Assembly: GCA_964407825.1 (NCBI GenBank)
Contig: CAYOXD010000026.1
Coordinates: forward strand, 1 to 29,434
DNA: 29,434 nt
Direction of reading: 5' to 3'
Source of the DNA: CAYOXD01 sp964407825
GTDB taxonomy: Bacteria; Desulfobacterota; Desulfobacteria; Desulfobacterales; JAFDDL01
Shown: positions 8,964 through 17,310 of the stretch, in pieces
Position numbering within the stretch: the first letter of the stretch is position 1
Layout: each line of letters starts with the position of its first letter
Notes under the pieces: generated by a model
Told to the model about the DNA's origin: nothing
What the model saw: only the letters and a program-made list of their open reading frames with translations
The model's database searches: none
Position numbers and translations under genes: made by a program

Positions 8964-10016
8964 ATGATATCCGTGCTGGTGGTGGAGGATTCTATCGTCA
9001 ACCAGGAATATCTGGTACACTTGCTCTCTGTGCCCGGAATCCAGGTCATCGGTAGGGCCTCCAATGGCGCTGAAGCGGTGGCGTTCGTAAAACGGCGGCG
9101 ACCGGATGTGATTACCATGGACATCCATATGCCGGTCATGGACGGCATCGAGGCCACCCGCGTCATCATGGAGACCCATCCTGTCCCCATCGTGATCGTG
9201 AGCGGCAACTGGGACCCCAAGGAGGTTGAAACCACCTTCCGGGCCCTGGAAGCCGGCGCCCTGACCCTCGTGCAACGGCCCCTGGGGATCGACGACCATC
9301 CGGACAGCAAGAAGGCGTCCGAGGAGCTGATCCGAACGGTAAAGCTCATGTCCGAAGTGCGGGTGGTGCGGCGGTGGCCGCGCGGGAAGACCCCGGCCCC
9401 GGCCTCCCTGGCAAGGCAGGCCCTCTCCCAGGGTCGGATCGAAGTGGTGGCCATCGGAGCCTCCACAGGCGGCCCCATCGCGCTCCACACGATCCTTTCG
9501 GCCCTGCCGGCGGAATTTCCCATCCCCCTGCTGATCGTCCAGCACATGGCTCCCGGATTCCTGGGCGGCATGCTGGGCTGGCTGGGGGAAACAAGCGGCC
9601 TTAAGCTGCGCATCGCTGCAGACGGTATGCCGGCGCTGGCGGGGGAGGCTTACTTCGCGCCGGACAATTTTCACATGGGACTCGGGCCCGATGGCCGCCT
9701 CTTTCTCAACCGCGACGGCCGTGAGCATGGCGCCCGCCCATCGGTCTCATACCTTTTCCGCTCCGTGGCCAAGGCCTGCGGCAGGCATGCCGCTGCCGTT
9801 CTTCTCACGGGAATGGGCAGGGATGGCGCCCTTGAAATTAAACAGCTCCGGGACAAAGGGGCCCTCACCATCGCTCAGAACAGGGAAAGCTCCGCCGTAT
9901 TCGGGATGCCCTCCGCCGCGATCAAGATGAATGGCGCCGGGCACGTGCTCTCCACCGATCAAATCCCTGCGGCTCTTATGAAAATCGCCATGACATCCAG
10001 CAAGAGAGGGGAATAA
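8964..10016 (+). CDS. cheB: CheB-type protein-glutamate methylesterase (REC + methylesterase)
   Basis: This is a canonical CheB of 350 residues: a receiver domain (about 1-125, acceptor Asp53 in ITMDIHMP) and a C-terminal methylesterase (about 157-345). The catalytic triad is visible as Ser167 (AIGASTGGP), His194 (IVQHMAPGF) and Asp287 (LTGMGRDGA). It removes methyl groups from receptor glutamates and opposes CheR; phosphorylation by CheA activates it. It corresponds to WspF. The ATG at 8964 has a strong GAGGAGG just upstream. One oddity: the conserved receiver Lys of the usual KP pair appears as Arg (VQRP, about 103-106), which may alter the activation switch. Confidence 0.93.
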   Translation: MISVLVVEDSIVNQEYLVHLLSVPGIQVIGRASNGAEAVAFVKRRRPDVITMDIHMPVMDGIEATRVIMETHPVPIVIVSGNWDPKEVETTFRALEAGALTLVQRPLGIDDHPDSKKASEELIRTVKLMSEVRVVRRWPRGKTPAPASLARQALSQGRIEVVAIGASTGGPIALHTILSALPAEFPIPLLIVQHMAPGFLGGMLGWLGETSGLKLRIAADGMPALAGEAYFAPDNFHMGLGPDGRLFLNRDGREHGARPSVSYLFRSVAKACGRHAAAVLLTGMGRDGALEIKQLRDKGALTIAQNRESSAVFGMPSAAIKMNGAGHVLSTDQIPAALMKIAMTSSKRGE

Positions 10017-10017
10017 G

Positions 10018-11388
10018 ATGCCCGACCACACGGGATCGATGGTTCTGATCATCGAAGACAGCGCCACCCAGGCCAAACAGCTGAGATTTACCCTTGAAGA
10101 AAATGGGTATCAAACCACGATTGCCCGGAACGCGGAGGCGGCCCTCGCGTGCGTCAGGAGCCAGGAGCCCGACGTCATCGTGAGCGATATCATCATGCCG
10201 GGAATGGACGGTTTCACGCTCTGCAGAAAGATTAAGGCCGAAATCAGCGCGACCCTGCCCGTGATTCTTCTCACCGCCCTCTCCGAGCCCACCGACGTCC
10301 TCAAGGGTCTTGAATGCGGAGCGGACCATTTTATCACCAAGCCCTATGACGAGGCCTACCTTCTCAGTCGCATCCGCCAGGCTCAAGCCAACTGCCGGTC
10401 CCAAGGCGAATCGGAGAAAGGCTCGGGCGACGAGCTCTTCTTCAGGGGCCGCAAATTTGTCATCACCTCGGAACGCCGCCAAATTCTGGAGCTGCTGCTT
10501 TCCACCTATGAGACGGCCATCATGAAAAACGAGCAGTTGAAGGAAACACAGCTGAAACTCGAGGAATGGAACGACCAGCTGGAGAAAATCGTCCAGCAGC
10601 GCACCTCCAAGCTGGTCGCTGAAATCAGGGAACGAAAAAAGGCTGAAGCGGAGGTCAGGATTCTCAACAGTGAACTGGAACTCCGGGTGGCCGCCCGAAC
10701 GGCGGAGCTCGAAGCGGCCAACCGGGAGCTGAAAACCTTTGCCTACAGCGTATCTCATGATCTTCGGGCACCCCTTCGGACCATCGACGCATTCAGCTCG
10801 GCCCTGGAGGCTCGGAAAGAACTTGAACTCGACGATACCGGCAGGGATTACCTCCGCCGGGTGCGCGCATCGGCCCGGAATATGTCCCTTCTCATCGATG
10901 CCCTATTGAATCTGACGCAGATCGGCCGGGAAAAAATGCGCAGCGCGCATGTGGACCTTAGCGCCCTGGTCCATGCGGCGGCCGAAGAACTCATCAGCGG
11001 GGCCCCTCAACGCCGCGTGGATCTGGAGATCACCGAAGGGATCATCGCTCGCGGAGATTCGGGCATGCTGAAGGCTGTAATCGACAATCTCATGGGAAAT
11101 GCGTGGAAATTCACCTCCTTGAAACCAATCGCCAAGATTGATTTCGGTACCGTCAGGAAAAACGGCAAGGCGGTCTTTTTTATCCGGGACAACGGGGTGG
11201 GATTTGATATGGCTTACGCCTCCAAGATGTTTATGCCGTTCCACCGGTTGCACAGTACCGCGGCATTCCCTGGAATGGGCGTGGGCCTGGCCACGGTGCA
11301 GCGGATCGTCCATCGCCATGGCGGCGATATCTGGGCCGAGGGGGAGGTGGACAGAGGGGCGACCATCTCCTTCACCCTTGGAGGATAG
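10018..11388 (+). CDS. Receiver-histidine kinase (REC-HisKA-HATPase), last gene of the chemosensory operon
   Basis: This 456-residue soluble protein starts with a receiver domain (about 8-125, acceptor Asp57 in IVSDIIMPGMDG, Lys108 in TKPY), continues through a long coiled coil (about 155-240) and ends in a histidine kinase: H box FAYSVSHDLRAPL (His247), N box NLMGNAWKF (about 357-364), G1 DNGVGFD (391-397) and G2 around GMGVGLATV. No TM helix is seen, so it should be cytoplasmic. It starts 1 nt after the cheB stop, so it is almost surely co-transcribed. The REC is a plausible CheA substrate, and its phosphorylation could control the attached kinase. In Wsp operons this last slot encodes the diguanylate cyclase WspR; no GGDEF domain is present here. 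The downstream response regulator is unknown. Confidence 0.9.
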   Translation: MPDHTGSMVLIIEDSATQAKQLRFTLEENGYQTTIARNAEAALACVRSQEPDVIVSDIIMPGMDGFTLCRKIKAEISATLPVILLTALSEPTDVLKGLECGADHFITKPYDEAYLLSRIRQAQANCRSQGESEKGSGDELFFRGRKFVITSERRQILELLLSTYETAIMKNEQLKETQLKLEEWNDQLEKIVQQRTSKLVAEIRERKKAEAEVRILNSELELRVAARTAELEAANRELKTFAYSVSHDLRAPLRTIDAFSSALEARKELELDDTGRDYLRRVRASARNMSLLIDALLNLTQIGREKMRSAHVDLSALVHAAAEELISGAPQRRVDLEITEGIIARGDSGMLKAVIDNLMGNAWKFTSLKPIAKIDFGTVRKNGKAVFFIRDNGVGFDMAYASKMFMPFHRLHSTAAFPGMGVGLATVQRIVHRHGGDIWAEGEVDRGATISFTLGG

Positions 11389-11461
11389 AGACGAAAACAG
11401 CCTCGAATCGTTCCCGCCTCCGGCTGCGACAGGCCGTTTCCCGGGCGCATGTGGTAAGAGG

Positions 11462-14134
11462 TTACGAGGAATCGGGTTCGTCCGACAGGGCCGCAGGGGA
11501 GCAAAGCAGCTCATGGATCTTGGTGGCGAGATCGGTGACGTTGAACGGCTTTTGGAGAAAGGGGGTGTTGGGAGCGGCCACCCCGTGATGCACGATGGCG
11601 TTGTCGGTATAGCCTGATGTATAGAGTACCCTGAGACCCGGTTGGACCTTGCCCAGCTGCTGCGCCAGGACCCTGCCGTTCATACCGGGCATGACCACGT
11701 CCGTAATCATGAGGTCCGGGTGCAACCCGTCGTCTTTAACGACATTCAAGGCTTCGGTGCCGTTGCCCGCCACCTTCACGCGGTATCCCAGGTTCCCGAT
11801 CATCCGCGCGAAGAGGGTCCTTAGGGCCGGATCGTCCTCCACCACCAGGATCAGCTCCCCCTTTCCGTTGGCTGGTGGCGTTTCCTGTTTTCCTTGGCCG
11901 GGGGATTCGGCCGCTATGGCCGGCAGGTAGATCTTGAAGATGGTCCCGCGGCCCAGTTCGCTGTAAACCCATACATTGCCGCCGGACTGCTTGACGATGC
12001 CGTAGACTGTCGCGAGTCCCAGGCCGGTCCCCTTTCCCTGGCCCTTGGTGGTGAAAAAGGGTTCGAACACACGGCGCTTCGTTTCCGCATCCATTCCGCA
12101 CCCCGTATCGCCGATCGCCAGCATGACGTAAGGCCCGGGCTTTACGCCCACATGCTGGGAGGCGTAGGCCTCATCCAGTAGAACGTCTGCGGTGTGGATG
12201 GTCAGGCGCCCCCCATCGGGCATGGCGTCGCGTGCGTTGACCGCGAGGTTCATGATTACCTGCTCGATCTGGCCGCGGTCGGCTTTCACCCTGGCCAGGC
12301 CATCGGCCAGGGTCATCCTGCAGGTGATATCCTCACCGATCAGGCGCCGCAGCATCTTCTCGATGTTCACCACCACCGCATTGAGATCCAATACCTTGGG
12401 CTGCAGGGTCTGCTTCCGGCTGAAGGCCAGAAGCTGTCGGGTCAGCGCTGCCGCCCGATTGGCACAGGCCTTGATCTGGTCGATGTCCCGGGCCAGGGGG
12501 TCACCGGCCTTCAAGGCCTCCCCGATGAGGTCGCAATATCCGATCTGGGCCATCAGGATATTGTTGAAGTCGTGGGCCACGCCGCCCGCGAGCTGGCCGA
12601 CGGCCTCGAGCTTCTGGGCCTGCCGTAGCTGGTCCTTTGCCTCGGCGAGGGCCGCTGCGGACCTGTCCCGATCGGCCTTCATCTCAATGCTGTGAAGGGC
12701 AAAGGCGATATCGCCCGCCGTCTCCTCAAGCAGTCCCTGCCCCTCGATGTCCTCGCCCATCTCCCCCGGCAGGCACCCCATCAGGAAACCGTAGCACCGG
12801 CCTTCATTTTCCAGGCTGATGACCAGGGCAACTTCTTCGGGGCCTGCCTCCGTCTCCTGGGAACAACCGCCAGCGCACATACGGAAATTGTGCCAGGGCA
12901 CCATCTCTCGCTCCGCCATGGCCCGGCGGGCGCAATCAGGCATCTCCCCCCGTGCCAACACCTGCCGCAGGGCGTCCAGAGCCTCCCCCGCCCCTGCAAA
13001 GCGCTCGATCCGTTGCCCCGATTCGTCGGCCAGGCCCACCACCGCGCAGTGGAAGCCCCCGGTCTCCACGAGAAGCTCGCAGGCCTTCTGAATCAGCTCG
13101 TTCGGATTCTTCTCCCGGGTAATGAGGTGATTTACGTTCCGGACACCGCGCAATACGGCGTTCAGGTGAACGATCCGGTTCTCGACCTTCTTTCTGGCCA
13201 GGAAACCGGCGACGTGATCCGCGATGCGCCGAAACAGGGCGATTCCCTCGGGAGTGAATCGTCCCGGCTGGTGGTCGTTGAGCTGGATCAGGCCGAAGGT
13301 CTCCCCCCCGGAGCGCAACGGGATGAGCGCCACGGACTCGTAGCCCACGCTGTTGCACCGGTTGCGCGTTCGGACCCGACGATCCGCATCGCTGGTGGTG
13401 GCCAGCAGCTCGGTCGTACAGTTGCTCCAAAAGCTCCCGTCGGTGGTGAAAAAATTCTTTGACGGATCGAATCTGCCATTAAGGATGTTGCCGCACATGC
13501 ATTCCAGCAGCGGCTTTCCCTGGGCGTCCCGCAGGGGCGCGCCGTCCGGCCCATAAATGCATAGATGCGATTCGTGCCGGACGAAATCCTCCGAAAACCC
13601 GGAGGTCGCAAAATAGGGGAAATCCACCCCGTCCTTGATCCGGATCCCAGCGGCCTCGCACCGGGACCAGCGCTTCAGGCATCGCAGCAGGGACTTCAGC
13701 AGGGTCTCCCAGTTTTCGGTCTCATTGATCAGCTGCAAGGCTTCGAGAATCATCTGCTGCTCGGCTTCGCCGGCCTTGCGATCGGTGATATCGAGGGAGA
13801 GGATAAAGATACCCTCGGGGACCGGTTCGAACCTCAGATCGAACCAGCCAATGGATCCGTCGGGGAAGGTGAACTCGTTTTCCATCTGCCTGGGCGTCCG
13901 GTCCGCCATGCACTGCCGCAAAACGGCGAACATGGGGGAACGCTCGATCCCCGGATAGACCTCCTCCATGGCGCGTCCGATGAACTCCGTCTTGGACCGA
14001 CGCCCCTGTCTGGCGGCGGCATCATTGACGTAGCGATAGCGCCAGTCCGGACCGATAATCTGGCACCCCTCAAGCAGTTGGTCCATGGTCTCATGGGCTT
14101 CTAACTTCGTAAGCATGCCTTTGAAACCTCTCAC
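11462..14134 (-). CDS. Hybrid sensor histidine kinase (PAS-GAF-GAF-HisKA-HATPase-REC)
   Basis: This 890-residue cytoplasmic hybrid kinase has a PAS domain (about 15-120), a first GAF (about 140-315), a second GAF (about 335-485), an H box LAGGVAHDFNNIL (His521), an N box NLAVNARDAM (about 629-638), G1/G2 motifs GDTGCGM and GKGTGLGLATVYG, and a C-terminal receiver with Asp812 (ITDVVMPGMNG). The first GAF is Cys-rich (about 159, 192, 212, 214, 239, 260) including a CMC pair at about 212-214, which could hold a metal or redox switch; this is inference. It is convergent with the chemosensory operon. The GTG start (AGGAAG 9 nt upstream) is shown; an ATG at 14116 is an alternative. It begins about 110 bp from an assembly gap, so its upstream context is unreliable. 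Confidence 0.9.
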   Translation of the reverse strand: MRGFKGMLTKLEAHETMDQLLEGCQIIGPDWRYRYVNDAAARQGRRSKTEFIGRAMEEVYPGIERSPMFAVLRQCMADRTPRQMENEFTFPDGSIGWFDLRFEPVPEGIFILSLDITDRKAGEAEQQMILEALQLINETENWETLLKSLLRCLKRWSRCEAAGIRIKDGVDFPYFATSGFSEDFVRHESHLCIYGPDGAPLRDAQGKPLLECMCGNILNGRFDPSKNFFTTDGSFWSNCTTELLATTSDADRRVRTRNRCNSVGYESVALIPLRSGGETFGLIQLNDHQPGRFTPEGIALFRRIADHVAGFLARKKVENRIVHLNAVLRGVRNVNHLITREKNPNELIQKACELLVETGGFHCAVVGLADESGQRIERFAGAGEALDALRQVLARGEMPDCARRAMAEREMVPWHNFRMCAGGCSQETEAGPEEVALVISLENEGRCYGFLMGCLPGEMGEDIEGQGLLEETAGDIAFALHSIEMKADRDRSAAALAEAKDQLRQAQKLEAVGQLAGGVAHDFNNILMAQIGYCDLIGEALKAGDPLARDIDQIKACANRAAALTRQLLAFSRKQTLQPKVLDLNAVVVNIEKMLRRLIGEDITCRMTLADGLARVKADRGQIEQVIMNLAVNARDAMPDGGRLTIHTADVLLDEAYASQHVGVKPGPYVMLAIGDTGCGMDAETKRRVFEPFFTTKGQGKGTGLGLATVYGIVKQSGGNVWVYSELGRGTIFKIYLPAIAAESPGQGKQETPPANGKGELILVVEDDPALRTLFARMIGNLGYRVKVAGNGTEALNVVKDDGLHPDLMITDVVMPGMNGRVLAQQLGKVQPGLRVLYTSGYTDNAIVHHGVAAPNTPFLQKPFNVTDLATKIHELLCSPAALSDEPDSS

Positions 14135-14243
14135 GCGTTGTCTCTTCCTTTATTTTACACAAAGGGAGACGGATATCAACGATTGACGGATGATCGTCGC
14201 TGCGACAGGGGCAACAGGCCGGCGCCCAGAAACCGGGCAGCCC

Positions 14244-14343
14244 NNNNNNNNNNNNNNNNNNNNNNNNNNNNNNNNNNNNNNNNNNNNNNNNNNNNNNNNN
14301 NNNNNNNNNNNNNNNNNNNNNNNNNNNNNNNNNNNNNNNNNNN
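14244..14343. other. Assembly gap (100 N)
   Basis: There are exactly 100 unresolved bases, a conventional placeholder for a gap of unknown size. The same 10 bp, cgggcagccc, lie directly to the left (14234-14243) and right (14344-14353) of the Ns. Features on the two sides should not be assumed contiguous. Confidence 0.98.
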
Positions 14344-14660
14344 CGGGCAGCCCGCAGATCCGCTCCAGAAGCGCAGCAGCGGCCGCCTCGTCCACCTGCA
14401 TGGCCCCCGGATCGAGCAGGAAGCCCCCGGGTTCAAGCCGAGCGGCTGCGGCTCGAAGGGCCGGCCCCTAGCCGATCATCCACCGACCGATGCCGCGAAC
14501 CAGGGGCCGCATCATCCGGTTCAGCGCCATCTTTCTTGTCATATTGATCTTTTCGGCAGAAGCCACGGAAAACTGATGATAAAATAATGGATCGAAGGCC
14601 GTGAGGTAAATCACGTTCACCTCGTCGGGGTCCAGGAGGTGGGCATCGGGGGAGGCTCGT
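14344..14660 (-). pseudogene. Degenerate coding fragments of unknown origin beside the gap
   Basis: One minus frame reads as plausible protein from about 14655 to a TAG at 14468-14470. It includes DPDEVNVIYLTAFDPLFY and ends LVRGIGRWMIG, and looks like the C-terminal end of a gene whose front part is missing. In the same frame beyond the stop, a second protein-like stretch (LRAAAARLEPGGFLLDPG, then ALLERICGLP) runs into the assembly gap. I recognise neither family. The joins to the neighbouring formate dehydrogenase remnant are out of frame, so these look like decayed or mis-joined pieces rather than functional genes. Confidence 0.4.
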
Positions 14661-14897
14661 TGTGATACCCAGAAAAGAGCCCATCCCTGAATCCGAATTC
14701 CTCCCTTACGATAAAGGGCGCATTGGTGTAGGCAGCCAGGTATGGCTTGTTATAGAGGCCAGCGTCCAGGATGTAATGGATCATCCCGCCCAGAAAGGCG
14801 ATGTCGGTGCCGGAGCGAAGGGGCACATAGATATCGATGACGCGCCCGCCGCCGCCATGCCTGTGATTTCCATGAATTGTCGTCGATCCACCTTCAT
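14660..14897 (-). pseudogene. Formate dehydrogenase alpha subunit remnant (Tat signal joined to mid-protein segment)
   Basis: A proper gene start is visible: AGGAGGG, then ATG at 14897, then MKVDRRQFMEITGMAAAG, the twin-arginine signal typical of periplasmic formate dehydrogenase catalytic subunits. After about 18 codons the reading jumps to another frame, which gives DIYVPLRSGTDIAFLGG, YTNAPFIV and FRDGLFSGY, a segment found roughly 200 residues into such proteins. The intervening Fe4S4 domain and active-site Sec/Cys region are absent, and the match ends near 14660. Intact enzymes have some 800-1000 residues, so this is non-functional: an internal deletion plus 3' loss, or a collapsed assembly next to the gap. 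Confidence 0.7.
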
Positions 14898-15049
14898 GAA
14901 TCTTCCCTCCTGTCCAGTTCGTGGAACGCCCTCACGCACCCCCGCTTCGATTGTATGGCAAACAGTCAAACTCAGCGGGGAAATCCCTATATCATGTTCT
15001 GGAGCGACAACTCTGAAGCGGGTTCGTCAGGAACAGGAACGCACGGTCG

Positions 15050-16999
15050 TTATGGGGGGAGACAACCGGGCGCATCCAGCGCATGACGGACCACCTGGGC
15101 CAGATGATGCATGGTCATGGGTTTGCGGATCACCCCCCGGAGTCCGGATTGGACTATCCAGTCCTCGTCCATTTTTTCGTTCATACCGGTACAGACAATA
15201 ATGGGAAAACAGGGGCTGTGCTTCAAAATCTCGGTGGCCAGGGCCTTACCGGTCAGTCCGGGCATAACCAGGTCGGTGATGACCAAATCGAATTCCGATG
15301 AACGATCGCGGAACAGGTTCAGAGCTTGATTCGGATCCGTCTCGGCGGTAACACGGTAACCAAGGATTGTCAGAAGCTTGCGGCCTATTTCAGCCAGCGC
15401 CGGCTCATCATCCACCAACAGAATGGCCTCATGCCCGTCCGGCGGGGACAACGGAGGATCGGCGGCAACCTCTCTTTCGCTCAGCGGCAGGTAGACACGG
15501 AACACCGTTCCTTCGCCCTGGCGGCTCTGCACATCGATGTTTCCGCCATGGCGCGACACGATCCCCCGGACCACCGCAAGCCCCAGGCCCGTGCCCACGT
15601 CCTTTTCCTTGGTGGTGAAGTAGGGATCGAAGATACGTCCCATCAGATGCGGTGGAATCCCCTGACCGGTGTCCGCCACCGTCAGGCAGGCATAGGCCCC
15701 GGGGGACAAACCCGCCGGGGTGGCGGCAGGATCGGGCAACCGGTCGGCCCCGATATTCAGGGTCTTGAGGGATACGCTCAAGGTCCCCTGCCCCTCCGCC
15801 ATGGCGCCAGTGGCGTTGGCGCACAGGTTCTTCAGGATCTGGTGGATCTGGGGGGCATTGCCCAGCACGACGCTGTCCTCACTACCAATGGCGATATTGC
15901 TAACGATGGTGCGTGGCAGGGACGAGCAAATGGGCCGAAGGGTCTCCTTGACGACATTGGCAATCCTCAGGGGGTGCTGTTCCTCCTCGCTTTGGCCGCT
16001 GACGGTCAATAGTTCGGCCACCAGTTCCTTGGCGCGGTTGCCGGTGCTCAGAACCTCCGAGAGGCAATGTTCCACTGGTTTTCCCACCGTCATTTTCATC
16101 TGGGCCAATTCGATGTAACCGATGATAACAGACAGGATATTGTTGAAATCATGCGCGATGCCGCCTGCCAGAGCGCGAAGGCCATCCATCTGTTGGGTCC
16201 GACCGAGCTGATCCTCCAGCCGCCCTTTTTCGCGGTCCAGCTGCCGGTGAATGTGGATTTCATGGGTTAATTCATCGTTGGCCTGATTCAGCATGGCGGT
16301 ACGGGTTTCGACCATTTGCGCCAGTTGCCCATTGAGCGTTTCTGCCTTTTTCCTTTCCTCCTTTAGCAGATGCGCCATGAAGTAATCCCGCCGCGCATAG
16401 AATTCCATATTGTAGCTTGCCAGCATCCCCAATACACAGGCCGAGAGGCAAAACAGATTGTTGATGAAAAAAACATGGGGGGGCAGCGTGCCCCGAATCC
16501 ACATGGCCACCAGGTAAACCGCCGCCAGGAGGCATCCAGCCCCGGATGCCCAGAGAAACCGCGCCCCCCTCATGGAGCAACCGGCCATCAAGACAAGGAT
16601 CAGGCCGGCAAAATAGGTCCTGTTGACTTCGGGCGGGCCCACGATGGCCATATAGATGATTCCACCGCCGGCAACGAGGAGCACAAGGGCGATGGCCGGC
16701 TGCATGATGGTTTTGAATTTTGAGGAAAATGTCATGGCCCCCACGAGGCCGATGGCCGGGCAGACAACAGCGAATCGAACGAACCAGAACCGGAAGAAAA
16801 ATGCCCGGGCCACCTGATAGTCGAGCAGGGCGAAAAGGGCATACAGGATAAAGCCCAAGGCCAGAGTGCATCGGAGCTGGATGATGGAACTCAGCGCGTA
16901 ATGTTCTAGAAATTCCTTTTCCAGCCCCTTGCACGAGCCGGTAAAGCTCAGAGAGACAGGATGAAGTCTCATGGAAATTAGTTTTTTATGGCTACCCAT
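15050..16999 (-). CDS. Membrane-bound hybrid sensor histidine kinase (6 TM-HisKA-HATPase-REC)
   Basis: From the ATG at 16999 this is about 649 residues. The N-terminal third has about six hydrophobic helices (about 42-200) forming an integral-membrane sensor without a large periplasmic loop. A coiled coil (about 210-270) then leads to the H box ALAGGIAHDFNNIL (His283), an N box ILKNLCANATGAM, G1 DTGQGIP, G2 VGTGLGLAVVRG and a C-terminal receiver with Asp576 (VITDLVMPGLTG). Autophosphorylation followed by transfer to its own REC is expected; the final regulator is not in the window. In-frame starts exist at 17074 (GTG) and 16972 (ATG); 16999 has GGAG 11 nt upstream. Its downstream neighbour is the degenerate formate dehydrogenase region. 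No operon partner is evident. Confidence 0.88.
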   Translation of the reverse strand: MGSHKKLISMRLHPVSLSFTGSCKGLEKEFLEHYALSSIIQLRCTLALGFILYALFALLDYQVARAFFFRFWFVRFAVVCPAIGLVGAMTFSSKFKTIMQPAIALVLLVAGGGIIYMAIVGPPEVNRTYFAGLILVLMAGCSMRGARFLWASGAGCLLAAVYLVAMWIRGTLPPHVFFINNLFCLSACVLGMLASYNMEFYARRDYFMAHLLKEERKKAETLNGQLAQMVETRTAMLNQANDELTHEIHIHRQLDREKGRLEDQLGRTQQMDGLRALAGGIAHDFNNILSVIIGYIELAQMKMTVGKPVEHCLSEVLSTGNRAKELVAELLTVSGQSEEEQHPLRIANVVKETLRPICSSLPRTIVSNIAIGSEDSVVLGNAPQIHQILKNLCANATGAMAEGQGTLSVSLKTLNIGADRLPDPAATPAGLSPGAYACLTVADTGQGIPPHLMGRIFDPYFTTKEKDVGTGLGLAVVRGIVSRHGGNIDVQSRQGEGTVFRVYLPLSEREVAADPPLSPPDGHEAILLVDDEPALAEIGRKLLTILGYRVTAETDPNQALNLFRDRSSEFDLVITDLVMPGLTGKALATEILKHSPCFPIIVCTGMNEKMDEDWIVQSGLRGVIRKPMTMHHLAQVVRHALDAPGCLPP

Positions 17000-17157
17000 G
17001 AGAATGACAACTCCATGGCGGAATGCACAAGTGGCGACGATATGGCGAGATCCCCCGTCCCAAAACTTCCTCACTTCTGGTGTGATATCAGATCTGACGG
17101 GCCCGAGGCAAGCAATTGCTGTCCATGAGGAAAAACATCGCGGTAACCATCAAGGCC

Positions 17158-17310
17158 TAACTTGTGTCCATCCAGAAATAGGCAAATTGGGTCGAGATCA
17201 AGGCGCACGAAAAATTTAACCGCGGGCATATGGTGGATATTCCGAGGATTAAATTTTTCGCGCAACGCAGATATCGGGCAAATTGGCCATTTCTGGATGG
17301 ACACTAACTT
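17158..17310. mobile_element. 141-bp palindromic MITE-like element with 6-bp flanking direct repeats
   Basis: The element spans 17164-17304. Its outer arms are perfect over 16 bp: GTGTCCATCCAGAAAT at 17164-17179 and its complement at 17289-17304. Inner arms CGAAAAATTTAA (17208-17219) and the complement (17249-17260) are also perfect, so two imperfect 56-bp arms enclose a 29-nt loop. TAACTT lies immediately outside both ends (17158-17163 and 17305-17310), as expected of a target-site duplication. There is no transposase gene, so it would be non-autonomous. It can be mis-annotated as a short ORF on the minus strand (17071-17304). Confidence 0.65.

Noticed and set aside
17071..17304. 77-codon minus-strand open frame
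   Set aside because: It is read almost entirely out of the palindromic element; the apparent protein reflects the inverted repeat.
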